A DNA stretch of 64,000 nucleotides, from positions 1-64,000 of the forward strand of contig JAACTB010000009.1 of the NCBI GenBank assembly GCA_009993605.1, written 5' to 3'. Positions 1 to 9,756 of the stretch are shown piece by piece. The stretch is from Erythrobacter sp. Its GTDB lineage: Bacteria > Pseudomonadota > Alphaproteobacteria > Sphingomonadales > Sphingomonadaceae. The notes under the pieces were generated by a model, which saw nothing but the letters and a program-made list of their open reading frames with translations, had not been told where the DNA came from and did not search any database. Every line of letters begins with the position of its first letter. Within the stretch, counting starts at the first letter, position 1. Both the position numbers and the translations under genes were made by a program.

Positions 1-115
1 AATCGAAGCGCGCCTCGCCGGTCTTGCCCCGGCTCGCCACCCAGACGGGGACCACGCACAAAGTCACGAGAACCGCAATCGACGCGATCCATTCGACCGG
101 ACCCCAGCCTAGCAC
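1..115 (-). CDS. Partial small membrane protein (continues beyond the left edge)
   Basis: Minus-strand frame reads [39 protein letters not shown] with a TM-like stretch; possible GTG start overlapping the gatA stop. Confidence 0.4.
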   Translation of the reverse strand, partial: MLGWGPVEWIASIAVLVTLCVVPVWVASRGKTGEARFD

Positions 116-1593
116 CACCAGGCCTCCGGCTTCGCCGCGAACCCAGCACGCTGTTCGATCGCGAGGCCTGCGTTCAGCACGCCCTGTTCGTCGAAAGGCT
201 TGCCCACGATCTGGAGGCCCAGCGGCAGACCGTCCGAATTCAGACCAGCGGGCACGCTCATCGCCGGAAGCCCTGCGAGGCTGGCGGGCACGGCGAAGAC
301 GTCGTTCAGATACATCGTCAGCGGATCGTCGTTGAGCGATCCCAGCGGGAAGCTCGCCGTCGGCGTGGTGGGCGCGAGGATCGCGTCGCATTGCGACCAT
401 GCGTTCTCGAAATCCCTGGCGACAAGCGCGCGGACCTTCTGGGCCTGCGTGTAATAGGCGTCGTAGAAACCCGCGCTCAAAACATAGGTGCCGATCAGGA
501 TGCGGCGCTTGACCTCGTCTCCGAACCCGTCGGCGCGCGTGGCGGCGTACATGTCCTGCAGGCCCGCCCCATCCGGCAGGTCGCGCAGGCCGTAGCGAAC
601 GCCGTCATAACGAGCGAGATTGCTGGAGGCTTCGGCGGGCGCAATGATGTAATAGGCGGGCAGCGCGTATTTGGTGTGGGGCAGCGAAATATCGACGATC
701 TCGGCACCCGCATCGCGCAGCCATTCCTTGCCCTGCTCCCAGCTTGCGAGGATTTCCGCGTCGGTCCCGTCCATGCGATATTCGCGCGGAATGCCGATGC
801 GCTTGCCCTTGAGATCGGCATCGAGCGCGGCTTCCCAGTTCGGCACCTCCATATCGAGGCTGGTCGCATCCTTGGGATCGAAACCGGCCATCGCTTCGAG
901 CATGATGGCGCAGTCTTCGACGCTGCGCGCCATAGGCCCGGCCTGATCGAGGCTGCTGGCGAAAGCGACGACGCCCCAGCGGCTGCACCGGCCATAGGTC
1001 GGCTTGATGCCGGTAATGCCAGTAAAGGCGGCGGGCTGGCGGATCGAACCGCCGGTGTCGGTACCCGTGGCCGCCGGCGCAATGCGCGCAGCGACGGCTG
1101 CCGAAGAGCCACCGGAGGAGCCGCCGGGGCTCATCGCCGCGTTGGTGCCCGCCTTTTTCCAGGGCGAGGAGACATTGGCGAAATAGCTGGTCTCGTTCGA
1201 CGATCCCATCGCGAACTGGTCGAGATTGAGCTTGCCGAGCATCCCCGCGCCCGCGTCCCACAATTTCTGCGAGACCGTGCTTTCGTAGCGCGGAACGAAG
1301 CCTTCGAGGATGTGGCTGGCGGCAGTGGTCTGCACGCCATCGGTGCAGAACAGATCCTTCATGCCGATGGGCACGCCGCCCATTTTTCCCAAATCCTCGC
1401 CCTTGGCGCGTTTGGCATCGACAGAGTCGGCGGAGGCCAGCGCATGATCGGGCGTGGCGACGATGAAGGCGTTCAGCTCGCTCGCCTTCTCGACGGCGGC
1501 GTTGAACGCCTCGGCGGCTTCGCGTGCAGTGAAATCACCCTTGGCGATGCCGTCGCGCAGGGCCTTTACGCCCAGTTCGGTCAGGTCGGTCAT
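109..1593 (-). CDS. gatA: Asp-tRNA(Asn)/Glu-tRNA(Gln) amidotransferase subunit A
   Basis: Amidase signature [34 protein letters not shown]; adjacent to gatC. Confidence 0.97.
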   Translation of the reverse strand: MTDLTELGVKALRDGIAKGDFTAREAAEAFNAAVEKASELNAFIVATPDHALASADSVDAKRAKGEDLGKMGGVPIGMKDLFCTDGVQTTAASHILEGFVPRYESTVSQKLWDAGAGMLGKLNLDQFAMGSSNETSYFANVSSPWKKAGTNAAMSPGGSSGGSSAAVAARIAPAATGTDTGGSIRQPAAFTGITGIKPTYGRCSRWGVVAFASSLDQAGPMARSVEDCAIMLEAMAGFDPKDATSLDMEVPNWEAALDADLKGKRIGIPREYRMDGTDAEILASWEQGKEWLRDAGAEIVDISLPHTKYALPAYYIIAPAEASSNLARYDGVRYGLRDLPDGAGLQDMYAATRADGFGDEVKRRILIGTYVLSAGFYDAYYTQAQKVRALVARDFENAWSQCDAILAPTTPTASFPLGSLNDDPLTMYLNDVFAVPASLAGLPAMSVPAGLNSDGLPLGLQIVGKPFDEQGVLNAGLAIEQRAGFAAKPEAWWC

Positions 1594-1594
1594 A

Positions 1595-1897
1595 TTATTC
1601 GATCACCTTGGGCACGCCGAAGAAGCCGTGCTCGGCGGCGGGTGCGTTAGCCAGCACATCCTCGCGGCGGCCACCGGCGGTCTGGGGGATGGCGTCGACC
1701 TCGTCGTCGCGCAGGCGGAGCGTGTTGGGGATGACGGCCGTCATCGGCTCCACCCCGGTCACGTCGACCTCGCCCAATTGCTCCACCCAATCGAGGATGT
1801 TGTTGAGTTCGGGCACCATGTTGTCGAGCGCATCGCCGCCCATACGGATGCGCGCCAGGGAGGCGATCTTCGCCACTTCGTCTCGTGTAACCGACAT
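1595..1897 (-). CDS. gatC: Asp-tRNA(Asn)/Glu-tRNA(Gln) amidotransferase subunit C
   Basis: [19 protein letters not shown]... typical GatC; internal ATG chosen over the longer ORF. Confidence 0.95.
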   Translation of the reverse strand: MSVTRDEVAKIASLARIRMGGDALDNMVPELNNILDWVEQLGEVDVTGVEPMTAVIPNTLRLRDDEVDAIPQTAGGRREDVLANAPAAEHGFFGVPKVIE

Positions 1898-1952
1898 GTG
1901 CGCCGCGTTAGCCGCGCGGCACCCTGCCTTCAAGACTTTCGACGCGCGCCGC

Positions 1953-2573
1953 TTATTGCGCGGGGGCCGGCGGGGGAGGCGGAGCGGCCCCCTGCTCGGC
2001 ACCGGGGGCGCCCGGGGCACCGGGCGCGCCGCCCTGCTGCATCTGGAGCGTCTGTTGCAGGGCCTGAAGCCGCTGTTCGAAATCCGCCGTGCTCATCGAT
2101 TCGATCAGCTCGACTTCGAAGATCAGCGGCGAATTGGGCGGGATCGGCGAACCGGGAGGCGGTTCGGCACCATAGCCCTGATCGCCGGGAATGGTCAGGC
2201 GATACGTGCCACCCGGCTGCATCTGCTGAACGCCTTCGGAAAAGGCCGGGAGCATCCGGTCGAGCGGCAGCGGCGTGCCTTCGGGGAAGATGCCCTGCAC
2301 CGGCAGCGGAATATCCTGCGATTCGTCGAACACCGTGCCATCGGGCAACGTGCCCTTGTAGCGGACGAAGACCACGTCGCTCGGCCCCGGCATCGCGCCC
2401 GAACCCGCGGTCAATTCCTCGAGATCGAGACCCTGCGGGATCGCCGCCCAGGCGAGCCCGGCCCCGAACACGATCGCGGCGAGAATGCCGAACCACAATT
2501 TGGTCAGCGAGCCCTTGGCGATGGGCTGGAGGGGAACGCGGGTGATCTCGGTCATGAAAACACTGTCCTGCAA
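1953..2573 (-). CDS. FKBP-type peptidyl-prolyl cis-trans isomerase with N-terminal membrane anchor and Ala/Pro-rich tail
   Basis: [18 protein letters not shown]...[19 protein letters not shown] motifs. Confidence 0.93.
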   Translation of the reverse strand: MQDSVFMTEITRVPLQPIAKGSLTKLWFGILAAIVFGAGLAWAAIPQGLDLEELTAGSGAMPGPSDVVFVRYKGTLPDGTVFDESQDIPLPVQGIFPEGTPLPLDRMLPAFSEGVQQMQPGGTYRLTIPGDQGYGAEPPPGSPIPPNSPLIFEVELIESMSTADFEQRLQALQQTLQMQQGGAPGAPGAPGAEQGAAPPPPPAPAQ

Positions 2574-2626
2574 ATGGCCTGCAAACGGCCTGCAATGACC
2601 CCTAAACGGTTCGGGGCCCGATATGC

Positions 2627-2652
2627 AAAAGGGCGCGGATGGCTCCGCGCCC
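2627..2652 (-). terminator. Rho-independent terminator downstream of rpsU
   Basis: Perfect 9-bp stem GGGCGCGGA/TCCGCGCCC, 4-nt loop, followed by TTTT on the minus strand. Confidence 0.8.
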
Positions 2653-2684
2653 TCATGGCTTTTCTACGCTAGGCGCGCAACGGG

Positions 2685-2891
2685 TTACTTGATCCCGTCG
2701 CGTTCCATCCGCTTGCGCTCCATCTTGCGGGCGCGGCGCACGGCGGCGGCCTTTTCCCGGGCGCGCTTCTCGCTCGGCTTTTCGTAATGGCGGCGCAGCT
2801 TCATTTCGCGATACACACCCTCGCGCTGCAGCTTCTTCTTGAGCGCGCGCAGGGCCTGATCGACATTGTTATCGCGAACCATGATCTGCAT
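2685..2891 (-). CDS. rpsU: 30S ribosomal protein S21
   Basis: [56 protein letters not shown]. Confidence 0.96.
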   Translation of the reverse strand: MQIMVRDNNVDQALRALKKKLQREGVYREMKLRRHYEKPSEKRAREKAAAVRRARKMERKRMERDGIK

Positions 2892-3112
2892 AAAACTTCG
2901 ATACCTCGACTTACGGGCCAGAGCCCGCCATGCGGGGTTCGCCTCCTTGAAACGGTTTCGCCAGACTAACGAAAAACGCGCCGAATCCGTTCCGGATCGG
3001 CTCGACCGGCGCGCTGTTACGGATTCGCGAGCGAAAAGGCAAGCCGCTACATGCTCGAAAAGCCGCATCAGCCGGGATGACGGCTGTCCCGCTTGCCGCT
3101 AGGGAGGGCTCC

Positions 3113-3532
3113 ATGTCGACTGTCACTGCCTTTTCTCCCCTCGTCGCCTCGCTGCATGTCGCCATCGGCGGCGCGGTGGGCGCGGTTCTGCGCTACCAGA
3201 CCGGACGCGCGATGACCGCCTGGCTCGGCGCGCCCGCAATGTCGGTGTTCCCCTGGGCAACCCTGGCCGTGAACGCGCTCGGCAGCCTCTTGATGGGGAT
3301 GCTCGCGGGCTGGCTGGTGCGCCATGGGCAAGCTGGCAGCGAACAATTGCGCCTGCTGCTCGGCGTCGGCCTCTTGGGCGGCTTCACCACTTTCAGCGCC
3401 TTCAGCCTCGAAATGGTGCTGCTGATCGAGCGCGGGCAATTCGCCATCGCGGGGCTCTACGCGATCCTGTCCTTCGCGCTGGGGATCAGCGCGCTCCTGT
3501 TCGGGCTCGTCGTGATGAGGAATTTCGCATGA
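3113..3532 (+). CDS. crcB: CrcB/Fluc-family fluoride channel
   Basis: GGAVGAVLRY, PWATLAVNALGSLLMG, GLLGGFTTFSAFSLE. Confidence 0.93.
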   Translation: MSTVTAFSPLVASLHVAIGGAVGAVLRYQTGRAMTAWLGAPAMSVFPWATLAVNALGSLLMGMLAGWLVRHGQAGSEQLRLLLGVGLLGGFTTFSAFSLEMVLLIERGQFAIAGLYAILSFALGISALLFGLVVMRNFA

Positions 3533-4728
3533 GCGGGCAGGACAAGAAAAGCTCGGACGAGGTGCGCCAGTTCGTGGTCGCAGCCGATGACGACGGGATC
3601 CGGCTCGATCGCTGGTTCAAGCGGCACCTGACCCAGATCGGCTTCGCCACGGTCGGCAAATGGGCTCGCACCGGGCAGATCCGCGTCGACGGCAAGCGCG
3701 CCAAGCCCGACGACCGGCTCGTCACCGGGCAGCAAATCCGCGTGCCTCCGGGCGGCGAGACGGCGAACCGTCCGCCGCGCGAGCGCCGCCCGCTCGGCGC
3801 GGAGGAGCTTTCGCTGGCCGAGGACATGGTGGTGCTTGAGACCAAGGCCGCCATCGTCCTCAACAAGCCCCCCGGCCTCGCCACCCAGGGCGGCACCAAG
3901 ACGACGCGCCATGTCGACGGGTTGCTCGATGCCTATGCGGGCGAGGACGATCCGCGTCCGCGCCTCGTCCACCGGCTCGACAAGGATACCAGCGGCATTC
4001 TCCTGATCGCACGCACGCCCGGCAGCGCGGCGTTCTTTTCCAAGCGGTTTTCGGGGCGCAGCGCCAAGAAGGTCTATTGGGCTCTGGTGGTCGGCGTGCC
4101 CGACATCCGCGAAGGCACGATCGACGCCCCCCTCGCCAAGCAACCGGGCACGGGCGGCGAGAAGATGCATGTCGATCACGAAGGGGGCCAGCCTGCCAAG
4201 ACGCGCTATCGCGTGGTCGAGACGGCGGGCAAGAAAGCCGCCTGGCTCGAACTGGAGCCGCTGACCGGGCGCACCCACCAGCTGCGCGTCCATTGCGCGG
4301 CGATGGGCCATCCGATCGTGGGCGACGGAAAATATGGCGGGCAGGATGCCTTCCTCACCGGGTCGATCAGCCGCAAGATGCACCTACACGCGCGCCGCCT
4401 GATCATCGACGAGCCCGGCGGCGGAACGGTGGATGCGACCGCCGAGCTGCCCGAGCATTTCGCCGGCTCGATGGAGCAGCTGGGCTTCGATCTCTCGGCG
4501 AGCGATGCGGCTCCCTTGCGCGAGGATACGGTGCCCCGATCGCGCGAGGAGAAGAAACAGGCCGCGCGCCAGCACGCCAAGCAATATCGCAAGGCCCGGC
4601 GGGGCGAGCGCAAGACGCGCGTGACGTCCAAACCGGGCAAAACCGGAAAGGCCGCGACGAAGCCCGGCGGACGATCTGGCTCCAAACCCGCTTCCAAGCC
4701 TGCTTCCAGGCCGAAACCCAAGCGCTGA
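3529..4728 (+). CDS. RluC/RluA-family pseudouridine synthase with N-terminal S4 domain
   Basis: S4-like N-terminus; PRPRLVHRLDKDTSGILLIART catalytic motif; GRTHQLRVH. Confidence 0.93.
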   Translation: MSGQDKKSSDEVRQFVVAADDDGIRLDRWFKRHLTQIGFATVGKWARTGQIRVDGKRAKPDDRLVTGQQIRVPPGGETANRPPRERRPLGAEELSLAEDMVVLETKAAIVLNKPPGLATQGGTKTTRHVDGLLDAYAGEDDPRPRLVHRLDKDTSGILLIARTPGSAAFFSKRFSGRSAKKVYWALVVGVPDIREGTIDAPLAKQPGTGGEKMHVDHEGGQPAKTRYRVVETAGKKAAWLELEPLTGRTHQLRVHCAAMGHPIVGDGKYGGQDAFLTGSISRKMHLHARRLIIDEPGGGTVDATAELPEHFAGSMEQLGFDLSASDAAPLREDTVPRSREEKKQAARQHAKQYRKARRGERKTRVTSKPGKTGKAATKPGGRSGSKPASKPASRPKPKR

Positions 4729-5327
4729 TGCATCCCAATCCGCTCTTCCGCAGCGATGATCGCGCCGGGATGGCCGCTCTGGTCGATACGATCGGGTTCG
4801 GCATGATCTTCGCGCAGGCCCCGATCGGACCGCGCGTGGTCCACACGCCGCTCGTCATGGCGGGCGAGGATCGGGTGCGGTTCCACATCTCGCGCGCCAA
4901 TGCGCTGGCGGGCCATCTCGACGGGGCGAGCGCGCTGGCCGTCGTCAACGGGCCGGACGGCTATATCAGCCCGCGCTGGTACGCGGATCGCGATACCGTG
5001 CCGACCTGGGATTACGTCGCGCTGGAAATGGAAGGGCCGGTGCGCACGCTCGCGCACGATGAACTCGAGAGCTTCCTCAACGCGCTCATCGCTCGCTCCG
5101 AAGCGCGGCTCGAAGGCGAGCCGTGGCTGGCCGAGGAAACCAGCGCGGAGATCTGGACGCGATTGCTGCGCGGGATATGCGGTTTCGAAATGACCGTGAC
5201 CGAGTGGCGGCCCACCTACAAGCTGTCGCAAAAGAACAGCGAGGCCGACCGCGCGCGCATCGCCGACGGGCTGATGGCCGCGGGAAATCGCGCTTTGGCC
5301 GAGGTGATGGAGGCGGTCCCCGCATGA
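4728..5327 (+). CDS. PaiB-like FMN-binding protein
   Basis: MHPNPLFRSDD...DGYISPRWY...VPTWDYVALEMEG...YKLSQKNSEADR typical PaiB. Confidence 0.88.
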   Translation: MHPNPLFRSDDRAGMAALVDTIGFGMIFAQAPIGPRVVHTPLVMAGEDRVRFHISRANALAGHLDGASALAVVNGPDGYISPRWYADRDTVPTWDYVALEMEGPVRTLAHDELESFLNALIARSEARLEGEPWLAEETSAEIWTRLLRGICGFEMTVTEWRPTYKLSQKNSEADRARIADGLMAAGNRALAEVMEAVPA

Positions 5328-5989
5328 CGCGCGCTGCGACGACCTGCGTCATCTTCGATTGCGACGGGACGCTGGTGGATGGCCAGGCCTCGATCTGCAA
5401 GGCGATGGAGGCGGCTTTCGCAGGCGCCGCTCTTGCCGCGCCCAGCCGCAATGCGATCCGGCGGATCGTCGGCCTCAGCCTGCCCCAGGCCCTGCGCGAC
5501 CTGGCGCCCGATGCGAGCGACGACCAGCGCGCCATCGTGGTCGATTGCTACAAGACCGCCTTTCGCACCGCACGCACCGAAGGAAGGCTCCACGAACCGC
5601 TGTTCGACGGGATGGAGGACTTACTGCGCCGCCTTCACGGGCGCGGCATCACGCTCGGCGTGGCGACGGGAAAGAGCGACCGGGGCCTTTCCTCCTGCCT
5701 CAAAACGCATGGCATCGCGGACCTGTTCATTACGCTCCAGACCGCCGATCGCCATCCTTCCAAGCCCGATCCCACCATGCTGGAAGCCGCCCTGTTCGAA
5801 GCGGGCGCCACGGCGGACCAGGCCGTGATGGTGGGCGATACCAGTTTCGACATGGAGATGGCGCGCGCTGCGGGCGTGCGCGCGATCGGAGTGTCCTGGG
5901 GCTATCACGCGCCTGCCGAATTGCTGGAATACGGCGCCTGCGGAGTGGCCGATACGATGGCCGAGCTGGAGACGCTGATCGATGGCTGA
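5324..5989 (+). CDS. HAD-IA family hydrolase (phosphoglycolate phosphatase-like)
   Basis: VIFDCDGTLVDG, SKPDPTMLEAAL, VMVGDTSFDMEMARAAG. Confidence 0.92.
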   Translation: MTRAATTCVIFDCDGTLVDGQASICKAMEAAFAGAALAAPSRNAIRRIVGLSLPQALRDLAPDASDDQRAIVVDCYKTAFRTARTEGRLHEPLFDGMEDLLRRLHGRGITLGVATGKSDRGLSSCLKTHGIADLFITLQTADRHPSKPDPTMLEAALFEAGATADQAVMVGDTSFDMEMARAAGVRAIGVSWGYHAPAELLEYGACGVADTMAELETLIDG

Positions 5990-6206
5990 CGAGAAGGCTG
6001 GCCGCGATCCCGCGATCGGTCGCTATTATCTCATCCAGCTCCTGCGCCTCGCCTGTGCGGGCGTGGTGCTGATCGGCGGTATGATCATGACGGGCCGGAT
6101 CGCCGCACCCGAATGGCTCGGCGGGATCGTCCTGGTGGCGGGCGCGGTGGGGTTCTTCACGCTCCCCAACCGCCTCGCCCGCCGTTGGAGGACGCCCGAG
6201 ATATGA
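5982..6206 (+). CDS. Small two-helix membrane protein, unknown function
   Basis: 74-aa ORF with two hydrophobic segments, overlapping both neighbours in a compact operon. Confidence 0.75.
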   Translation: MADEKAGRDPAIGRYYLIQLLRLACAGVVLIGGMIMTGRIAAPEWLGGIVLVAGAVGFFTLPNRLARRWRTPEI

Positions 6207-6898
6207 AGCGGTTCTACAAGAACGTGACCGTCGCACCGCAGGATGGCGGCTATGCCGTCCTCCTCGACGGGCGGCCGATCCGGACGCAGGGTGGCGGCAA
6301 GCCGCAGATCGTACCGAGCGAGGCGTTGGCGCGGGCACTGGCAAAGGAATGGGCGGATCAGGGCGAGACCATCGACCCCGCCCGCTTCGTCGCGCGCGAT
6401 ATGGCCGATCACGCCATCGACACGATCGCGCCCGATCCGTCGGCGGTGGTGGAGAAGCTGCTCGCTTATGCCGAGACCGATACGCTGTGCTATCGCGCCG
6501 ATCCCGACGAGGCCTTCTGGCACCGCCAGCAAGAGGTGTGGGAGCCGCTGGTTCTCGCATTGGAGCAGCGCGAGGGCGTGCGGCTGGAACGGGTGTGCGG
6601 GATCGTCCATCGGCCGCTGAAACGCGAAACGCTGGACCGGTTGCGCGCCCTCCTCGCTGCGATGGATCCGTTCACGCTGGCCGCGCTGGAGAACCTGACC
6701 GGCCTCGCCGCCTCGCTCACCATCGGCCTCGCCGCGCTGCAGCCCGAGGCGGATGCGGACGCGCTGTGGGATGCCGCCAATCTCGAGGAGGATTGGCAGA
6801 TTGAACGCTGGGGCGAGGACGAGGAAGCCGCAGAACGCCGTGCCCATCGTCGCGACAGCTTCCTCGCGGCCCGCGATTTCGCCCGCGCGCTCGACTGA
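6203..6898 (+). CDS. ATP12-family F1-ATPase assembly chaperone
   Basis: MKRFYKNVTVAPQDGGYAVLLDGRPIRTQ...AKEWADQGETIDPARFVARDMADHAID. Confidence 0.92.
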   Translation: MKRFYKNVTVAPQDGGYAVLLDGRPIRTQGGGKPQIVPSEALARALAKEWADQGETIDPARFVARDMADHAIDTIAPDPSAVVEKLLAYAETDTLCYRADPDEAFWHRQQEVWEPLVLALEQREGVRLERVCGIVHRPLKRETLDRLRALLAAMDPFTLAALENLTGLAASLTIGLAALQPEADADALWDAANLEEDWQIERWGEDEEAAERRAHRRDSFLAARDFARALD

Positions 6899-6912
6899 TC
6901 GTCAACCGGCCG

Positions 6913-6942
6913 CTTGCCGATTACAATCTTGTAATTGGCAAG
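6913..6942. promoter_or_regulatory. 30-bp near-perfect palindrome, candidate operator
   Basis: CTTGCCGATTACAA-tc-TTGTAATTGGCAAG: 14-nt arms, one mismatch, 2-bp centre; no T-tract. Confidence 0.6.
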
Positions 6943-7007
6943 GCCGCGCCTCCTGAGCCTACTGCCCTGCCCTTTGTTGCGGACGATGGTCCGGGAAAGG
7001 GTTGCAG

Positions 7008-7607
7008 ATGCAAGTGGATGTCAGAAAGATTTTTGGCCCGTGGAAGGACGGCTATCTCCTCGATCGGCATATCGTTCACAGCGAATATCTCGGCGAAGAC
7101 GAAGACGGCAAACCGCAATTCGACAACACGCGTTCGGAAGCGGGCGAGGCGCTGTTCCAGCTGAAATACCGTTCGGACTGGTCGCAGGTCAAAATCATCG
7201 CCCAGGCGCTTTTCGACGACATCATTCCCAATCTTCCGAAGATCGATCTGATCGTGCCGGTCCCCGCGTCCACCGCCCGTACCCGCCAGCCGGTGGACGA
7301 GATCGCGGAGGCGCTGGGCCAGCTCGCAGGAGTTCCCGTGAGCACGACACTCGTGCAGGCGAAGCCGCCATCGGCGGATGCGAAGCCGCTCAAGAACCTC
7401 GTCACCAAGGAGGAAAAAGACGCCGCTTTGCAGGGGCGCTTCTCGATCGATGTCTCGGTGCCGGTTCCCAAGGACGCGACCGTCGTCGTGGTCGACGATC
7501 TGTTCGCCACCGGCGCGTCGATGGGGGCTATCTGCACCCTCTTGCAAACGCATCCGAAGGTGGCGAGTGTCTATGCCGTCGCCGTCACCAAGACAGGAAA
7601 AGCATGA
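7008..7607 (+). CDS. ComF-like type I phosphoribosyltransferase-fold protein
   Basis: IDLIVPVPASTARTRQPVDEIAEAL and PRPP-loop-like TVVVVDDLFATGASM. Confidence 0.8.
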   Translation: MQVDVRKIFGPWKDGYLLDRHIVHSEYLGEDEDGKPQFDNTRSEAGEALFQLKYRSDWSQVKIIAQALFDDIIPNLPKIDLIVPVPASTARTRQPVDEIAEALGQLAGVPVSTTLVQAKPPSADAKPLKNLVTKEEKDAALQGRFSIDVSVPVPKDATVVVVDDLFATGASMGAICTLLQTHPKVASVYAVAVTKTGKA

Positions 7608-8158
7608 CCACAGTCTTCATCGCCGGATCGATCGCGATCAAGCGCCTGCACGACAAGGTGCGGCAGCGGATCGACAGGGCGGTGACGGGCGGCCTGTCCG
7701 TCGTCGTCGGCGATGCCGACGGCGCGGATACGGCGATTCAGCAATATCTGATGATGCTCAATGCCGAAAATGTCACGGTCTATTGCAGCGGAGAGGAACC
7801 GCGCAATAATTTGGGTGAATGGACGGTCAACCGGGTATTTCCCAGCGCCGCGCCGGGCACGCGCACCTTCTTCACCGCCAAGGACATCGAAATGGCGCAG
7901 GACGCCGATTACGGGCTGATGATCTGGGACAGCAAGAGCACCGGCACGCTCAGCAACGTCATGGAATTGCTGGCGCAGGAGAAGAAATCCGTCGTCTTCG
8001 TCAACAAGGTCAAAAGCTTCGTCAACGTCGCGTCCGTCGCGGATCTGCACGATCTGCTGACGCATATGTCGGATCATGCGCGCCAGAAGGCGGAGACGAA
8101 GATCAAGCTTTCAAAGCGCGTGGCAGCGCTGGGGCAGATGCAGCCCTCGTTCCTCTGA
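7604..8158 (+). CDS. SLOG/DprA-like Rossmann-fold nucleotide-binding protein
   Basis: VFIAGSIAIKRLHDKVRQRIDRAV...VVVGDADGADTAIQQYL...DYGLMIWDSKSTGTLSNVMELL; 4-bp ATGA overlap with upstream gene. Confidence 0.72.
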   Translation: MTTVFIAGSIAIKRLHDKVRQRIDRAVTGGLSVVVGDADGADTAIQQYLMMLNAENVTVYCSGEEPRNNLGEWTVNRVFPSAAPGTRTFFTAKDIEMAQDADYGLMIWDSKSTGTLSNVMELLAQEKKSVVFVNKVKSFVNVASVADLHDLLTHMSDHARQKAETKIKLSKRVAALGQMQPSFL

Positions 8159-8206
8159 CAGGGTGCGCCGCCGGGTCACGCTGATCCGGCGCGCCGTCTC
8201 CGATTG

Positions 8207-8791
8207 CTAGCCCACCCAGGCCGCGACCTGACCGGCGACATCGTTCGCCGCCTGGTTCAGCGCCGAACCCACGCTCGCGACATCCGCGGTTACGCCCGGC
8301 ACGCGCGCTTCGAAGCGGCGTGTCTGCACGGCATTGCCCTGACCGGGGCGCACCGCATCGAACACCACCACAACGCTCTGGCTGCGCACGTCATAGCCGA
8401 ACTGGCGGAGCGTCCCCGTCAGGCGGTTTTCGGCGAGCACGCCGGGATCGTCGCCATCGATGACCAGCCGCCCGGTGCGGGTGCGGATGGTCTCGGCGAT
8501 CAGGCGACGCAATTGCCGCGCGGGCTTTTCGACCCACACTGCGTCCTCGAGATAGGCAATGCTGGTATCATCGACCTGGACGGGCACGCGGGTGTTGTCG
8601 AGCGCCGGGGCCGCTTCGAACTCCTGCATCACCAGCGCCTGCGCGGTCGAGCCGCCGATGGCGTTGCCGGCAGGCGCAGTCGCCGTGGGCGTCAGCGTCA
8701 ACAGGCTGTCGGGCACGTCGGGCCCGAAGCTGAGACAGCCGCCGAGCAGCAGGGCAGGTGCCAATCCTGCGAGAACACGGAACGATTTCAT
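8207..8791 (-). CDS. ABC-type transport auxiliary lipoprotein of a Mla/Pqi-like system
   Basis: Lipobox LLLGGC; last gene of the mlaEFD-like operon; DUF330/PqiC-like features. Confidence 0.8.
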   Translation of the reverse strand: MKSFRVLAGLAPALLLGGCLSFGPDVPDSLLTLTPTATAPAGNAIGGSTAQALVMQEFEAAPALDNTRVPVQVDDTSIAYLEDAVWVEKPARQLRRLIAETIRTRTGRLVIDGDDPGVLAENRLTGTLRQFGYDVRSQSVVVVFDAVRPGQGNAVQTRRFEARVPGVTADVASVGSALNQAANDVAGQVAAWVG

Positions 8792-8805
8792 CGCGGGACT
8801 TCCTC

Positions 8806-9753
8806 TCACGGCTTGTAATCGGGCAGCGGCTGGCTGGACAGCAGAGCGCCCGCCCCCTGCTCGTCGATCTTTTCGGTCACGTCGCGCAGCGCCTTGCTGG
8901 TCGCCCTGAGGTCGCGCAGCGTGGCTTCGGCGGCGGGCAGCGTGCTTTCGGTCAATTGGCGCGTGGCCGGGCGCGCTTCTTCGAGCGTCTGCTCGAGCGC
9001 CTTGGCGGCCCCGCTGGCAGAGGTCAGCGTGGCCCGCAATTGCGCCGCAATCGCTTCGCCTTCCTGATTGATAATCCGGTCGGTCGAGCGCGTCACGGTT
9101 TCGAACTCGTTCAGCGCCTCGCCCGCTTCGCGCAGGGTGACCTGCAATTCGGTCATGGTGCGTTCGATTTGCGGCGTCGCGCTGGCGAGGTCCGCGCTCA
9201 TCCGGTCGGTGTTGCGCAGGATGCCCGCGATCGAAGCCTGGTTGTCGTCCGACAGCAGCATGGTCAGCCGCTCAGTCAGCGTCGCCAGGCGTTCCAACAA
9301 CAGCGGTGCGTTGGCAAGGATTTCGCCGAAACCGCCTGCCTTGGGCGGGATCACCGGCACGCCTTCGGTGCAGGCGGTCGTCTCGCAGGTGATCGGCGGC
9401 TGGCCGCTGCGCGCGCCATCCAAGAGGATGGTGGACACGCCTGTAAAGCTGGACTGGATGGTGGCGGTTGTACCGACTAGGATCGGCGTATTGGGCTTCA
9501 CCTCGATCCGCACGCGCACAAATTCGGGGTCTTTCTCCCACAACACGATATCGCTCACCTGCCCCACCGGGACGCCGGTGAAGGAGACCTGCGATCCGGT
9601 GGCAAGGCCCGAGACCGAAGTCTTGAAAAAGATATCGTATTCGTCCCGATCCCCCTGGCCCAGACGCGCGAGCCAGATGACGAAGGCCGCCAGCGCGGCC
9701 AGAAGGACGAGGGTGACGACACCCACCCAGACGTGATTGGCACGCGTTTCCAT
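8806..9753 (-). CDS. MCE-domain substrate-binding protein (MlaD-like)
   Basis: N-terminal TM then SGLATGSQVSFTGVPVGQVSDI MCE motif. Confidence 0.92.
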   Translation of the reverse strand: METRANHVWVGVVTLVLLAALAAFVIWLARLGQGDRDEYDIFFKTSVSGLATGSQVSFTGVPVGQVSDIVLWEKDPEFVRVRIEVKPNTPILVGTTATIQSSFTGVSTILLDGARSGQPPITCETTACTEGVPVIPPKAGGFGEILANAPLLLERLATLTERLTMLLSDDNQASIAGILRNTDRMSADLASATPQIERTMTELQVTLREAGEALNEFETVTRSTDRIINQEGEAIAAQLRATLTSASGAAKALEQTLEEARPATRQLTESTLPAAEATLRDLRATSKALRDVTEKIDEQGAGALLSSQPLPDYKP

Positions 9754-9756
9754 TGC

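Noticed and set aside
391-1650. Long plus-strand ORF opposite gatA, and many similar antisense ORFs (e.g. 3457-4383, 23896-25464, 33668-35797)
   Set aside because: Typical high-GC antisense open frames with Arg/Ala/Gly-rich low-complexity translations, opposite well-conserved genes.
3072-3103. Fluoride-riboswitch-like string GGGATGACGGCTGTCCCGCTTGCCGCTAGGG just before crcB
   Set aside because: It has a GATGA-like loop and a CGGC/GCCG potential pseudoknot, but the AAAC segment and P3 hairpin of the crcB motif are missing. A cmsearch with RF01734 would settle it; a significant hit would reverse this.
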